From Luidia sarsii (lineage: Eukaryota > Echinodermata > Asteroidea > Paxillosida > Luidiidae): a DNA stretch of 64,000 nucleotides. Shown in pieces: positions 44,881 to 57,905 of this stretch. The translations under genes were made by a program, and so were the position numbers. The notes under the pieces were generated by a model, which worked only from the letters and a program-made list of their open reading frames with translations, was not told where the DNA came from and searched no databases. Numbering within the stretch: the stretch's first letter is position 1; each line of letters starts with the position of its first letter. The DNA is taken from contig OX465102.1 of the NCBI GenBank assembly GCA_949987565.1, positions 15,500,925 through 15,564,924 on the forward strand, read 5' to 3'.

Positions 44881-46866
44881 TCCTAGTGAAAGAGCCAATA
44901 CGTGACGGTGCACCGTCTTCGTTGCACGCTTTGCCGCATATAATAGTCTATATATACCCAGCTCAGAGACGAGACCGAAGATGGTCGAAAAATCCACGAT
45001 GGTATTGCTGCAGTGTTCGTAATAAAAAGAAAGTTGCCAACTGCCTACTTGCTCGAGAATTGTTCGAAATAATTTTACAGATCATAAATAAAAGAGGTTA
45101 CAGGACCTGATGTCTCGATCCTTGTTGGACCGCGCTCTCCAAAAAAACCCACAAGTCATCGGTATTGTTGATGCAATGACGGTACCGTTAACCTTGGCTG
45201 GCGAGTTACTGCGTACACACACACGTGGGTAGAACAACTCAGCGGCTACCAAGGTTGTCGCCTTCACGTCGAATCCAAAGCCGGTCTTATTTCTTTATTT
45301 TTCTGGGGGGAGGGGAGGTGGGGAGGGGAGGGGAGGGGGGGACAAGACCCCAAGAAGTGGAGTAGCAGAACCCTGAGAATTAGTCCGGTTGTCGAGTGAG
45401 ATTACTCGTCCGTTCTGCCAGGCGCAGTTGAATGAGAGCAACCAGACGAAGTTAGATGGAGGGGGAGGGAGGGTGTGGATGTTGGGGGAGGGAGGGAGGG
45501 ATTGCCAAGATTTATTGGGGCGCTAATAGCGGGATTGTAATAGATGTCTGCTTGAAAGATACGCCTTGTTTATCTTCCAGCTCGAGTTATAGTTTGCGAA
45601 CACCAACCACAAGAAACATCTCCACTTACGTACTTCATCCTGGCCTGAATGCGCCCGAATACAGAAAAAAAACAAAAACAACAGCAAGAAGAACGTGGTG
45701 TAGATTAGCGGTCACCGTATACTTGGTCATTTTTCTTGCCTCCCACGTTCATCCTGGCTATTATTTTGGTTTTTGTTCGAGGAGGTGATGATGAAGGTGG
45801 TGGTGGTTGGTTAGGTAAATACGTTTTCAGTCCTTATCTTGACGGTTGATGGACGTGTGTCCGATGTATTTACCTCCCCTCCCCCCCCCCCCCCGTGTGG
45901 CCGCCTTCCATGTTGTGTTTCGTAATCGGGCACCCCGACTGGAAACGATTAAAGGGCTTGCCATTCCCCCTTGCCTCAGACGTCCATTGTCTCTGTTTTC
46001 ATTGTCTCTGTTTCGATTTCATTTCCACCTGTTGTGATTTCCAACGGGCTGAGGGGGGAGGGGGAGAGGAGCAAGCGCCTCTCGGTTATCTCGCCCGTAC
46101 CCGACCCCGCTGCGGCCCCTCTGGCTCAGCGATACGCCGCCGGTGGGGTCGCACGGGGCCGAGGGGGCAGCCGCCCGGCCCGGCTCTCCTCCCCTCCCGG
46201 CCCCTCGTGCTGTCTCACCACACCCGGTACAATACACCGCGAAATGCCGGACTCGCTTCCCCACCGGTGTCCCCCTTCCCGACCAACACCCGACCCGACC
46301 ACCGCGATAAGCAGCGCATCTGCACCAAGGAGGTCTCGATCAAACCCAATTAGCTCTTCTCTGACGGGAGAGACCGGTTGACATTCTCAAGGCGAGTGAG
46401 AGGGGGTGGGGTGGGGTTGGAGTGGGATGGGGCGGGGCGGGGTGGGATGGGATGAGTGTGGGGGTTCCTCTCCATCCCCTACTCCCTCCCAACCGCTACC
46501 GACAACCGCACAATCTTCCCGCCCTACTTCCATCCACCCTATACCCCCTTCTCTTGCCGAGCTTTTTTTTCCCCAGGCACTCTTTTATTTTTTTTTTGCG
46601 ACGGGCTCTTCAGGAACGGTCCCTCGCTCTCCCCGTCCTTCAACCGGTCGCAGCGGAGCAGACCTTTCCCGACAACACTTGGCGCGGCCGTTCCGTCATC
46701 GCCGTCGTTCGCGCCGCTATTCGGCGCCCCAACCCCCGCCCCGCTCCCCTCCCTCCCTCCCTCCCTTCCCCCACTGTTTCCCCTCTCACCATAGAGCTCC
46801 GGAACCCGACCGATTCCAGCGAGACGAGGAGGCGTCGGTTCGCCAGACTCCTTCCCTCTCTCTCCT

Positions 46867-46869
<3 letters not shown>

Positions 46870-46953
<84 letters not shown>
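46870..46953. repeat. (CT)n microsatellite
   Basis: About 40 uninterrupted CT units. Confidence 0.97.
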
Positions 46954-46955
<2 letters not shown>

Positions 46956-47604
46956 AGCCTCTGTAAAAGAGACCGCGAGTTTTCAGACCATTCAGTACCC
47001 TCTGCATTGTTACCTCATGATATATTTATGAGCTTTAAATGCAGATGTATATATATACCTTTTTTTCTGCTGGGGCGGATAGGGGGTTTCGGCAAAACAA
47101 CTTGGGCAATCGTGGCAGCTGATTTAATAGGAAGGGGCAGTTCCGAGCACTGCCCCTTTAGACTTGTGTGATTCCCCCCCCCCCTTCTTCTCGGCACCGG
47201 TTCAGGAAATGTCTTAATTTTCGTCGGCAGAGATCTGTCCTGTATTGTTGAGAGTGCGCCGATACACCTGTCTAGGCGCCAAGCAAGGTGGCGCTGTCGT
47301 GCTATTTTTACGATGGCCGGCCTCCGCTTCTACACACTCACTGGCGGTCCTGCGTGTGGCACCCGACGCTCGGCTAGTATTCTACTATAGCTGCCTACAA
47401 TCACAGAGGCATTGCTATTGGCAATTCACTGTAGGTACCGGTAACCCAACATGCACTTTCCCCCTACTTTCATCTCTTTTTTGTACCGGTCTTCCCTCCA
47501 ATGTTCACACAATAACGCCCAGTCCTCTCCCGTAATCTCTGTCTTCGTTTTAAGACGGTTTTTTTTAAAGACGAGTTGCCGTCTCAGTCTATCTGAAGAA
47601 TTAT

Positions 47605-47860
47605 GGCCGTTTTTTAAATGAAGGCTTAGGCTCGGGCTCAGGCTTCGTCTCCGTCTGATAAAAAAATCTGCACATCCGGGCTGTGTTTTGTTTCCGAATT
47701 TGAAGGTTTGTTGGCTCGATAGGTATAGAGAGTATTCGCCGAGAAACTGGGGCCAAACGCTTCTTTCGAGATACCTGTGATATTGTAACGAGTAAGATGA
47801 ATATGACCGAAGCCTATAAGCCCGAGCCTAAGCCTTCATTTCGAAAGCGGCCTATGACAG
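47605..47860. mobile_element. MITE family GGCTTAGGCTC, diverged copy
   Basis: AATGAAGGCTTAGGCTCGGG at the left is mirrored by CCCGAGCCTAAGCCTTCATT at the right, an almost perfect 20 bp inverted repeat 200 bp apart. The interior is unlike the copies at 34690 and 60094. Confidence 0.75.
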
Positions 47861-48889
47861 CTTGATATGAACCAACCGGTTGTAAAGAGTGCAAGACCTT
47901 TCGTAGCAACAACAACCTTTCGCGTCTCTTTAAGTTTTTGTTTAATTGTAATACCCTAATAGGGAGGTTTCGCACGCTATTTGTTACTTTTATTTGTAAC
48001 CGTGAGTAGCCAGTCCGCGATTTCGCAACCCCGGCGTATCGGTGGCCTTGTTCGCAATCGCTGTGTAAGATGAATCCAAAATATCTTTATTTCCGACACC
48101 ACGAACCTACCGGTACGTTTTGATACCCAATATTCATATTTTATTTTTGGTATTTCAAACTCTTTGAAAGTCACAAAAATGACCCGTATGCCTAACTATT
48201 CAGCCATTACTCATTTCACAACATATGAGATATGAAAAAAAAACCATGAAGACGATTTAAAAAGAAATTCGAATGTTCCTACTCGAGTCTTCCTTATGGG
48301 TCGTCTACACGTTTAGAGCTAGTACTATAGGATACAGTAAGTAGCGTATGACGTCATAATTGGTGACGTATCCGTTGCTGTAACCGTATCCGTTCGCTTG
48401 CGAAATCTCTCTGATGCTCATTCGCAGCACCTTTATTGTGTGTATGCCGTTCAACTTGACCAAACGAGTCTGATGGCTGGGAACTTAATCGCCCACGGAG
48501 GAATCTCCCCTCTCCATTTTCTTCTGGAACTGCCTGGCTATCATCCCGCACAGACTGAACAAAAAACACCAACAACTGTTCATCAGCCGAAAGCCGGGCA
48601 CCTGATCTGGTTCTGGGGTTTTACCAGTTGGGTATCCTTTTCCCAACCGCTTTTGGACCGTAGCTTTGATCATCAGTCCGCACTTCCTCTCTCTCTCTCT
48701 GTTGATGGGACTGTCTTCAACTCAACCCGTCCACGGCATCTTTCCCACCGCTCGGCCTTCAATATCGAAGTCCACTGGCCCATCCCAGAGACCTCTTCCA
48801 GAGGTTGTGGCCTCGGCCGTTCCTGGTGCCCACGCACATTGGTCGCTATCATCAAGCTTGTGACTCCGACCAGTCAAGAACGTACCACA

Positions 48890-49269
48890 ATGGAGCTCAG
48901 CGATGTCTCAAAACTTGTCGACGCAAAAATACGGGATAGTCAATCAGCACTGCTCAACCAGCTCGATACACTAATGACAAAGTGGCTCGGAGGATTCCAA
49001 CATCAGATTAAAGAAAATCAACGCGAATTAAGCAAAGTACAGGTTGCTATAAGATAGAGGAAGTGGCCAAAGATTCGTATACATTTCGCAAGCGCGGGAA
49101 CGAAGAACAGTACAAAGTCAACACCAAGATCATGAGGAAAATGAAGGAAGCAGACGTAATGCTAGCAGTAGACAATAATACCAGTAACGTTAACGAAGCT
49201 CGTACCAAAATCATCGAAGACATTTTCAATAGAAGGCAAGCATTACCCAAGCGGTTGTCTTTGGTTTAG
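48890..49269 (+). pseudogene. Retroelement gag-like relic, frameshifted
   Basis: A frame from ATG 48890 reads MELSDVSKLVDAKI, ends KVQVAIR at 49055 and is followed by a stop. A second frame takes over at once, with KDSYTFRKRGNEEQYKVN and a charged helical stretch, to a stop at 49267-49269. The pattern 'SYxFxKxGNExQxKxN' followed by Lys/Glu-rich helix resembles uncharacterised gag-like proteins that I recall beside tyrosine-recombinase (DIRS-type) retroelements in marine invertebrates. No reverse transcriptase, recombinase or repeats flank it. A one-base frameshift separates the halves. Function and family are uncertain. Confidence 0.4.
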
Positions 49270-49949
49270 TTCTGAAACAAGTTCTGGCGGAATCGTTCGA
49301 CCTTGTCGTGTAATCGTCCATACCGCCTGACAGTGGGAACCTTGACCCTTTGCTTGTTCTCCGGACCTTGTATCGCTGCACTCATAATAGGTCGAGTTCG
49401 GGCGGTCCGTTCCCCACACGCGAACCTCGTTCTCACGCTCGAACCACTCGGAACAAGACCCGAGAACGCTGGACTCGGAACCCGACCACACACACACCAC
49501 CTCTCCGACAGGGTTGTTCACCAACAGCCGAGAACGCACTTGCGCCCAAACTCGACCATACCGTCCTACCCTTACCCTTGACTATATGTACTGTATGTTC
49601 TCATCACCCTGTTCCCGATATCCGAGTCCTTCATACCAACCCAGTCCACTTGATCTATTCAAACTGAATCGCTTCTCAACTCGTTAATTTGGCCCCGTGG
49701 TGTGCGACTCCACCTTGGAAGGGAAGAAAGGATTACAACGCATCGTCTGCAAACCCCAACACCGCTATAAAAAACAACAACCCGGCGGTTGACGGTGAAG
49801 GAGATCACCACCGGACCACGGCCGTGCCTTCCCTCTGAATCGGATCATGCGTCTGGCACCGCAGATGCACATCCTACATTATACCCGACTTTGGATTACA
49901 CTCGCGGCGTGCGTGGGGACTCGCTGCACCGTCGCCGAGAAATGCATGC

Positions 49950-50032
49950 GATCTTTCACACGCGGGGCAACGGAGGGAGGCAGTATAGCGATCATTCACA
50001 CGCGGGGCAACGGAGGGAGGCAGTATAACCTT
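49950..50032. repeat. Tandem duplication, two copies of ~40 bp
   Basis: TTCACACGCGGGGCAACGGA with GGGAGGCAGTATA occurs twice in a row (GATCTTTC.., then GATCATTC..). Confidence 0.9.
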
Positions 50033-51529
50033 GAAGCACGGAGGTAGAGGGAGGATGGAGGGTATACCCTCTTGGTATAACCGAGGGGGTATTAGGCGCT
50101 TGAGGTATTGAGCGATAGTTGAACTCGACCCTACTCCCCCCCCCCACCTCCACCCTCTGCTAGGCACTGGTGTATACGACCAAGGAGGTATAATACCTCC
50201 TTGATACGACCCACTTGCAGTCAACGGAGTGACACCGCGCCTTCAAGGTCATCATCACCGCCTGATTGACAGCTTCCTCAGTGCGGCGCGTCTCTCATCG
50301 AACAACCTTGCATGCTGTGGATTTCTCTCCTCCCTCCCTCGCTCTCTCTCTCTCTCTCTCTCGTTCCTAGGCCCTTTCTCTCTCTCTCTCTCTTTCCCCC
50401 TCTTCCTCCCCGCCGTGAGCGGCCGGCGCGCCCCGTCTGCTGTCCGCCTCGGCCCACGCCAGGAAAACGAAACAGTATGCCCCGGTCCCCTTGGCGAGTC
50501 GGTGCGCAATATCCGCGGAGTCGGTGCGCCACGGATTGACAGATCTGGGTGAGAAAGAAAATAAGAGAGATATAGGGAGACAGACGGGCAGTTGAAGGCT
50601 GACTACAAAGGATGGACGGGCGAACACAGACTGGCAGGGAGAAAGACAAGACAGGCACCCACAGAACGATTGACGGATACATAGAATGGCATTCTCACCC
50701 AAAAAATGATGAAACGGTAATACAAAATGACAGACAGACACAAGATGGCGGATAGAGAGGCCAGATAGACAGGCATGTAGATAGACAGAGGTAGGGACGG
50801 ATGGGCAGACATAAAAGGACAGGCAGCCATACTCATACACAAATGACACAGACATAGGGCTACAGAAAATGGATTGGGAAAACGGACAGAAGCAAGGCCA
50901 GAATTGCAAACAGGAAACAGCATTGGCAAACACGATGGGGCTTTTATAGATACGGGCATGCACCGGCACTGATACGGAGGGGCACCGGCACTGAGAATGG
51001 AACCGACACCAGCATCCAGGCAACGCGACAAACGGACATACAGACAGACAGACGGGCGGGCAGGCAGAAACAGACAGCGAGACAGGCTGTCAAGCTGACA
51101 GGCAGGTAGACAGATAGATAAAAACAAAACCCGACATATTTAGTTGATGGGCATCTCTCATGGGGGTCTTGTGTCCGGGGCGGGTTCCCCCGCTATCCAC
51201 ATGTGTCTGGTCCACATTAATTAATTAATAAGAGCCCCACATACCGTCCCCCGTCTCCTCGTTCTGTTGACCATCGGTAACTCCCGGAGAACCACCGGCC
51301 CGAGATATCAGTTTACGTTCCCTCTGATAACAGTATCCCCTCCCGCTCATGACGCGAAGAAAACAACTGGCTGCGTGGAAGAGATCAACCCGGCGGCTGT
51401 CTCTTTAGTGCAGATTTCTCATACTGTCATCGGACGAAAACGAAGAGGGAGGAAAACACCGCCAGAGGAAACCGTACCCCGGGATGGACTGGACTCGTCC
51501 CGTCCAGTCCCCGTCCCGGGAGAACGCCT

Positions 51530-51575
51530 CCCTCTCCCTCCCTCCCTCCCTCCCTCCCTCCCTCCCTCCCCCCGT
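51530..51575. repeat. (TCCC)n microsatellite
   Basis: About nine CTCC/TCCC units. Confidence 0.9.
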
Positions 51576-51974
51576 CGGACTTCGCTGGGACTCCCTTCGG
51601 CCCTTCATCCATACCTTCCCCCCACCCCTTCCCGCACTTTACCCTTTTTATCTCGGTGTATAGCTTTCACGTTATTTTGATGGGGGACTCTTCGACAACA
51701 CGGGCTGTCAGCTTAAGTTTATCTCACTCTGACTGACAACTCCATTAGATGTTGGAGAGAGAGGGGGAGAGGGAGAAGGGGGGGGGGTCCCTTACCTCCC
51801 CCACCTGTTGCCGACCTCACAAGAGGAAACCGTGGTCATGTTGCTCCTTTTAAACATTTAGCGTTGAACATGGCTGCTTCCCCTATAAGCCTCCAACTCT
51901 GTCTGTCCGCTCCCAGACTATAGATGTTAGAGAGACCCATATACCCGCCGCTGCCTCCTCCTGTCCTCCTGTCC

Positions 51975-52025
51975 TCCCCCCTCCTCCTCCTCCTCCTCCT
52001 CCTCCTCCTCCTCCTCCTCCTCCAC
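51975..52025. repeat. (CTC)n microsatellite
   Basis: About fifteen CTC triplets. Confidence 0.95.
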
Positions 52026-54229
52026 GTTCACCCCCCTCCTTCATCTCTGTCTCCTCAATCTCCCTCTCACCGGGCGCGACAAGTTCCCGTGCACCGGTCC
52101 CGCTGCGCCGCATCGATCAGAAGGAATTTGCCCCGAGAAGCCTGCGCGTAATGCCCGCCACATTTTGGCGGCGGAAATGGTGGGGTCGAGTTCGGCGAAG
52201 GCGCCCGACCCGCCATGTCAGCTGCCAAAGAACGGTACACGCTCCCAACTCACAGGAGTTTGGAGAGGAGGGAGGGAGAGCGGGGGAGAGGGTGGGGGGG
52301 GGGCTAGGCAAAGAAGAGGAGGAGGAAGAAAATGCACTCCCAGACATCCGCGATCAGCTACTTGACAAATTACTCATTTCGTCGGAGCAGAGGTGAGCTG
52401 TCAGGTCTGGCTGTTTGGCGTGCATATACCGTCGCCCGCCTTTGAGTATGATTGCCATTGAAATCCAGTGGAAAGTGACTTGTCCGTTGAACACGGGGCG
52501 GCTTTTTTTGGGAGGGTGTGCTCGTGTCTCGACGCGCCGGCGACCTTACATGATTCAGGGTCAGCCGCCTCCTGCCCTGAAAGTTTCATCTTCTTATTTT
52601 TTTTCTTCTTCTGGAACTGCCTCGTGTTTGAGGAACACGCTTTTATTAAGTCGCTTAACTTTAGCCCACTTTAAAGGCCCAATACAGCATTGGTAAAGGT
52701 CAAAACAAATGCCACAGTTTGTGTGTTAAACCATTAAACATCCCAAAAAAACATTCCCAGTCACGCCTGTCTGACCCGATCGTCGTAGTCTCGGCCTCAA
52801 GTCGCAATTGCTTCTTCTTCTCTTTCTTCTCAACACCGCCTCCCGCTAATCCAGTTAATATACCCTCTAACGACAACAGCCGGTGATGACGAGAAGTTAG
52901 GGGGTTGGGGTGGGTTAGTCAGCTGACTATCTACGTGGAAGAATGCTAATACAGTGACCTTACCCTGACCCCCATTATGGCCGGGTTTCGAACCCGAGAG
53001 AGCCACTGACCAAGCCCAAGTTGTTTTTCCGTCTGAAAAAAAAAAATTATAAAAAAATGAAAATATAATCGTAAACGACCCGTGGCTGGCATCACAGAAT
53101 CCAGATGTCCAGTGACTTACTCCTGTAACAGATAGTCACCGCCTTGTAAGACGTCTTCTGCATAAGTCGATATGCAGTCGATCGGAAAGCGGGACATTAG
53201 ATTAATTGGTCTCGCTTGGGTTGTTTCCCTCTCATCTCATCTCTCTCTCTAGCTCTCTGCATCTCCTCTCTCTCTCTCTCATATCTCTTTCGCTCTTCGT
53301 GGCTTCTTTCTCGCTCGCTCTGTTTTTCACTTTTCACGTTTGCCCAAACACCGCGGGGCCGATTACTTCCCCTCTCCCCCACAGCGTGGCTCGGTTGAGC
53401 GGGCGCCGGCCATTCGAGCCGCGCAGCCCCGTCGATAATACGACGAGAGCGCGCCGCTCGGGATGTGAAGCCGCACGCCGGCATATTAAGCAGCGCGCGC
53501 TGCGTTACCGGTGCATCGCTTCGGCATGGCTGGCCGTGGGGTGAACTCCACCGTGCACACGGGCACACCCCAGACCGTGGCTACCGGTCGGACTACCGGG
53601 GGATAATCAATTAATAACGGTGTCTCCTCCTCGTTAGGGCATATCATTGTCGGGAGTAGAAAGACAGAGAGGGATATTATAGACATAGATTGAGAGAGAG
53701 AGAGATGCATTAATACCTTCATGAGCATGCGACCGTGTGATTATACGACGCTCGTGTAAAGCGTGGCTTTGTATAGGCGCGTATATATCCACTTACACGG
53801 TGCAAAGTGATTTTGTTCCAAGTGGTAATTTCAGAAGAGGCCAGGCCCGAGTGTGCGGGTTGCCGGCAAAGTATGACCGACCTCGCGAGTTAGCATCAGG
53901 CCTACAATATTAAAAGTGCAGCACTAGTAGGCCCTATATGCATTTGGAAAGAAAGCAAACGATCACAAGTTATCAGGGCTAGGCTCTCAGAGGTATATCT
54001 AGCGTGGGGGTTAGGGGTGGATGGAAAGTAGCTGGGACTCAGTTTTTAGCAGCCATCTCAAGTCAAGGGAGTGCTGGAAAGTGTGGTATATGTAGGCGTA
54101 TTACTAGGCCAATAGGATGACCTATGCAGAAGAGCTGAAGAGAGACAGGGTTCTAGATAACACTCATGATTTGAAATCTGGTCTGCCGGGCTTGCCAGTG
54201 TGGAGTATAGCCTATAGTATCGTATAAAA

Positions 54230-54475
54230 CGCCTCCACTATGTTGGCCATGCTCTATACGGAGACCAGAGGTGTCTCTCGCTGTCTTACTGAACCCACTC
54301 AACCAACCATCAGAACCCTTTCGGCGGGGTGGAAGCCTGCGCTGCACCTACATATCACAGATCATAGACGACCTCAACGCCTTCGGCCTTCAACACGACC
54401 AGGCGGTTCGTGCTGCCCAGGATAGGGCTGGATGGCAAAAGAGAATTTCTAACGTGGCAAAAACCCGTGGTCACA
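54230..54475 (+). pseudogene. LINE ORF2 C-terminal relic, frameshifted
   Basis: RLHYVGHALY (frame from 54230) resembles the RLRYxGHVLR motif near the end of many LINE ORF2 proteins. In another frame, FRRGGSLRCTYISQI is followed by DDLNAFGLQHDQAVRAAQDR and AGWQKRI, matching the usual last motif 'RGRPxTxxxxxIxxDLxxxGLxxxxAxxxAQDRxxWR'. At least one frameshift separates the two motifs. Only the tail remains and no endonuclease or polymerase domain is upstream. The exact clade (RTE-, I- or L2-like) cannot be set. Confidence 0.62.
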
Positions 54476-55504
54476 ACGTCTCGAGCCGAGTTCGGCCCGA
54501 GTAGCGTCAATAATTTATATATAGGCCTAGGCCTATATAGTATCGTCTCACTGCCCTTCGAATGAGTAGCTCGTGTACACTTTTCGTCGTAGTGTACATT
54601 TTACTGCCGAGTTCTTTTTTTTTGGGGGGGGGGAGACACGCGTGGCTGTCTACCCATCTGTCAACAACTTGCGGCTACCGTATCTCGATTTGATATTATT
54701 TGCTGCAGTTCGAGGTTCTGAAGAGAGAGAGAGAATTTTTTTTTGCAATTGTCGGGGGATAGGGACGAGACAGACACTTCCCGAGACATGCTGTTGCTCG
54801 ACCTAAATCCAGATTATCTGCCGACGAGATCGTGTATTATTAGAGTGCGGGGATGTCAACTCCAAAACCCTCGTTTGCATTATACACGCGCAGTGCGTAC
54901 CGGTCGTCCATTGACTCACGCCCGTTCTCCATGCGCCCCTTCCCCGCCACCCACACCAGTACGCACCCAACCCCCACCACTCTACCCAGGGGAGACCGGG
55001 GAGCTGGTCCCCCGAGCGGGAAGGCTCAGCCATCGGGCCCGTGCCGAGGAAGAGGCGCATGTTCTCCCCCTGGTGTATCGTCTCATTCTTGCGCCGGAAG
55101 ACTTCAACGTTCCGGAGGGATGGAGGCAAGGTGGGAGGGAGGGACGGAGGGGAGAGGGTCGGGGAGTGGGATGGTTTTAGGTACGGCACGCGGTGTGTGG
55201 TGCCGGTGGGTTTTTTGTTTTCATCTTGGGTGCTGTGAACATTGTGTGAAGCACGTGTGTGCTGCACACGCTTGCGTGATGGTCCCCCTTCCTCTTTTTT
55301 GTGTCTCTGTCTTCTTTGCGTCTTGGACTCCACGGCTATATGACGCTACCTGTCTCCTTGTCACCCTGTCTCTGTCTCTCTGCCTCTTTCTCTGCTTGTA
55401 CCTCTGCCTCGGTAATGTATGTCTCTGTTTCCGTCTCTGCCTCTTTCTCTGGCTCTGTCTCTTCCTCTCCTCTCTACCGCTGCGTCGGCCGTCGTTTCTG
55501 TTTG

Positions 55505-55525
55505 TCTGCCTCTGCCTCTGCCTCT

Positions 55526-55557
<32 letters not shown>

Positions 55558-55645
55558 CTCTGCCTCTGCCCCTGTCTCTGTCTCTGTCTCTGCCTCTGCC
55601 TCTGCCCCTGTCTCCGCCTCTGCCTCTGCCTCTGCCTCTGCCTCT

Positions 55646-55677
<32 letters not shown>

Positions 55678-55914
55678 CTCTGCCTCTGCCTCTGCCTCTG
55701 CCTCTGCCTCTGCCTCTGCCTCTGCCTCTGCCTCTGCCTCTGCCTCTGCCTCTGCCTCTGCCTCTGCCTCTGCCTCCGCCTCTGCCTCTGCCTCCACCTC
55801 TGCCTCGGTCTCTGCCTCTGTCTCTGCCCCCCCCCCCTCTGTGCCTCTGCCTCTGCCTCTGCCTCTGCCTCTGCCTCTGCCTCTGCCTCTGCCCCTGCCT
55901 CTGCCTCTGCCTCT

Positions 55915-55946
<32 letters not shown>

Positions 55947-55992
55947 CTCTGCCTCTGCCTCTGCCTCTGCCCCTGCCTCTGCCTCTGCCTCT

Positions 55993-56024
<32 letters not shown>

Positions 56025-56080
56025 CTCTGTCTCTGCCTCTGCCCCTGCCTCTGCCTCTGCCTCTGTCTCTGCCTGTCTCT
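55505..56080. repeat. (TCTGCC)n hexanucleotide array, ~575 bp
   Basis: About 95 TCTGCC hexamers with sporadic CCTGCC, TCTGTC and TCCGCC variants. All forward frames are open (Pro-Leu, Ala-Ser and Cys-Leu dipeptide repeats) and so is a minus frame (Ala-Glu). These are artefacts. Confidence 0.97.
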
Positions 56081-57215
56081 CTACATTTGTGGGCAGGGCG
56101 TTGAGACTAATTGGTCAGCCGGTCCTCGGCTCGGTTCGTGATAGGTCATCAGCCCCGTGACTAGATGAAGCCATGATCTAAAAATATCGCGCCGAGATGC
56201 GACTCGGGCCGGGTGGTGCCGCCTTTCCGATATCAATGGCGACACCTCCCTTCGCACATCCTCCGCGGCTGACTTCCTTCCCCTCGATCCCTCCATCCCC
56301 ACCCCAACCCCACCCCGACGGACCGCTCGTGCCACGGTTTGTTCAGCTCGCAGAGGGAGATGTTGTGCCCGTGCCCGCCCCCCGTAACCTGTCTAGAAAT
56401 CCCCGCCTGGAATTCAGGGATAGTCGACGTGTTTCTTGATCTCCTCGGCATATACTGGCTGGACGCAGAAGCTATTATATAGCGCCTATATACACACACA
56501 CACACACTGCTGTCGATTGATTCGGAGAGCGCAGTACGTGTGGGGTGGTGTTTCACTTTTGTTGTTGTTTAATGACCGACCATCATCCCCGGTATCAGTA
56601 TTCGACACCTGCAGCACTCAGTAGTCCAAATCGTTCCATACAAAAAAAAGTTCAATCGAAAGGAGAGGACTTCAGCATGCATGGGCAAAGCAATGTGCAA
56701 TTTGTTTTGCCTGTTTCTGAATCCAGGCAAATATTGTGGTGCGTTCCACTCATCCCATTTCCCTCTGTGATCCGTGAATGGGACATGGACCCAGGTATAA
56801 CCCGAGCTCATCTATATTCATCAAAATGACAACTTGCCACCTCAGAGACTCTAAAAATGTCATTTCGAGGACAGATCCGTGTATGGTGGGCATCGCATCT
56901 CGGCCCTTGGTTATAGTGGACAGTATTATGTACAGTGGGTGTGTATGCCACGCTTCCCATGGCCCCCAGGCATGGCGACCCCCAACGGTATCAGTCCGGA
57001 TGCGTCTATACAGAGTACTGAAGTCACGGCTTTTGTTTTCATTTCTCCAGTCCATGAAAACAGGCATTTTAGATAGAACTATATAGCCTTTTTGTTGCCA
57101 CTGGGTCCTGGTGGATACGGCGAACTTGGTTGCGTTTTGACCGCTAAGGGCTGTACCGTCTGTATTCTCAGGTTTTGACTTACGGTGACGTTGCCCCGTA
57201 GCACGAAGCCTCATC

Positions 57216-57593
57216 CCGGTGTCCTGCCAAAAAGTGTCCCTGCCAAATACTGTCCGCTCATTAGCATACTGATCGCTGATTGGTTAGCGTTAGGACTAGG
57301 ATTAGGGTCGTTAGGGTTAGGGTTTGGATTAGAATTAGGATTGGGATTAGGATTAGGGTTAGGATTAGGGTTGTTTGGGTTAGGGTTAGCGTTACGGTTA
57401 CAGTTAGGGTCCAACGGTACCAAAGTGCCCAACGTTGCGTGTGTTAGGCCAGCAACCATACACAATGCGTGTGTAGTGCGCAACCATACCCCAACCACGG
57501 TGGTTGAATGTCATACGTATTGGACCAATCAGCGATCAGTATGCTAATGAGTGGACACTATTTGGCAGGGGACACTATTTGGCATGACACCGG
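57216..57593. mobile_element. Inverted-repeat element carrying telomere-like tract
   Basis: The left arm starts CCGGTGTCCTGCC and contains ATTAGCATACTGATCGCTGA; the right arm is its mirror (TCAGCGATCAGTATGCTAAT ... GACACCGG). Arms are about 70 bp with few mismatches and contain a tandem GTGTCCCTGCCAAATA-type direct repeat. Between them lies the TTAGGG-like tract 57290-57410 and a short anonymous segment. Length 378 bp. No target-site duplication was recognised. Confidence 0.8.
57290..57410. repeat. Interstitial TTAGGG-like telomere tract
   Basis: About twenty units of GGATTA, GGGTTA and AGGATT type. GGGTTAGGGTT occurs three times intact; most units carry one substitution. Confidence 0.85.
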
Positions 57594-57905
57594 AGTTTGT
57601 GTTTAAGGGTCAGAGGTGATGGCAGCTTGTGCCCGCTACTTTAATTCGCGAAGCGTAATGGGGTTGCCAACCCTATGCTTCCGCGGGGGCCCGCCATCTC
57701 CTCGCTCATTACGATGCATGCAGGGCACGTGCAGCGAGCGCTCAAACTCGTGAACTGTCATAGCGGCCTCTGGCGCCAGTTATAATATATAGTTACGCAG
57801 AACCCGCCGGGTCAGTAAATCAACCACCTGTGCGTGGGGATCAGTCACGTGCAGCTGTCGTCCAGAATTAGATACCTCTGGCCATCAATGAGGTTTACCA
57901 ACCGG

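Noticed and set aside
48398..48880. N-terminal part of a 219-codon frame upstream of the gag-like relic
   Set aside because: Only the last 55 residues resemble anything known; the upstream 160 are of random composition.
52975..53040. GGGTTTCGAACCCG resembling a minus-strand tRNA T arm
   Set aside because: No A box at proper distance and no acceptor stem; at most a SINE scrap.
55301..56160. Open frames of 240-435 codons with Leu-Pro, Ala-Ser and Cys-Leu repeats
   Set aside because: They arise from the TCTGCC hexamer array and vanish outside it.
56750..57214. 154-codon minus-strand frame with an opposing open frame
   Set aside because: Both strands are open by chance; I recognise no domain, and the minus frame's start lies at the edge of an inverted-repeat element.
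57290..57410. Chromosome end
   Set aside because: Units are degenerate, the tract is only 120 bp and complex sequence follows on both sides.
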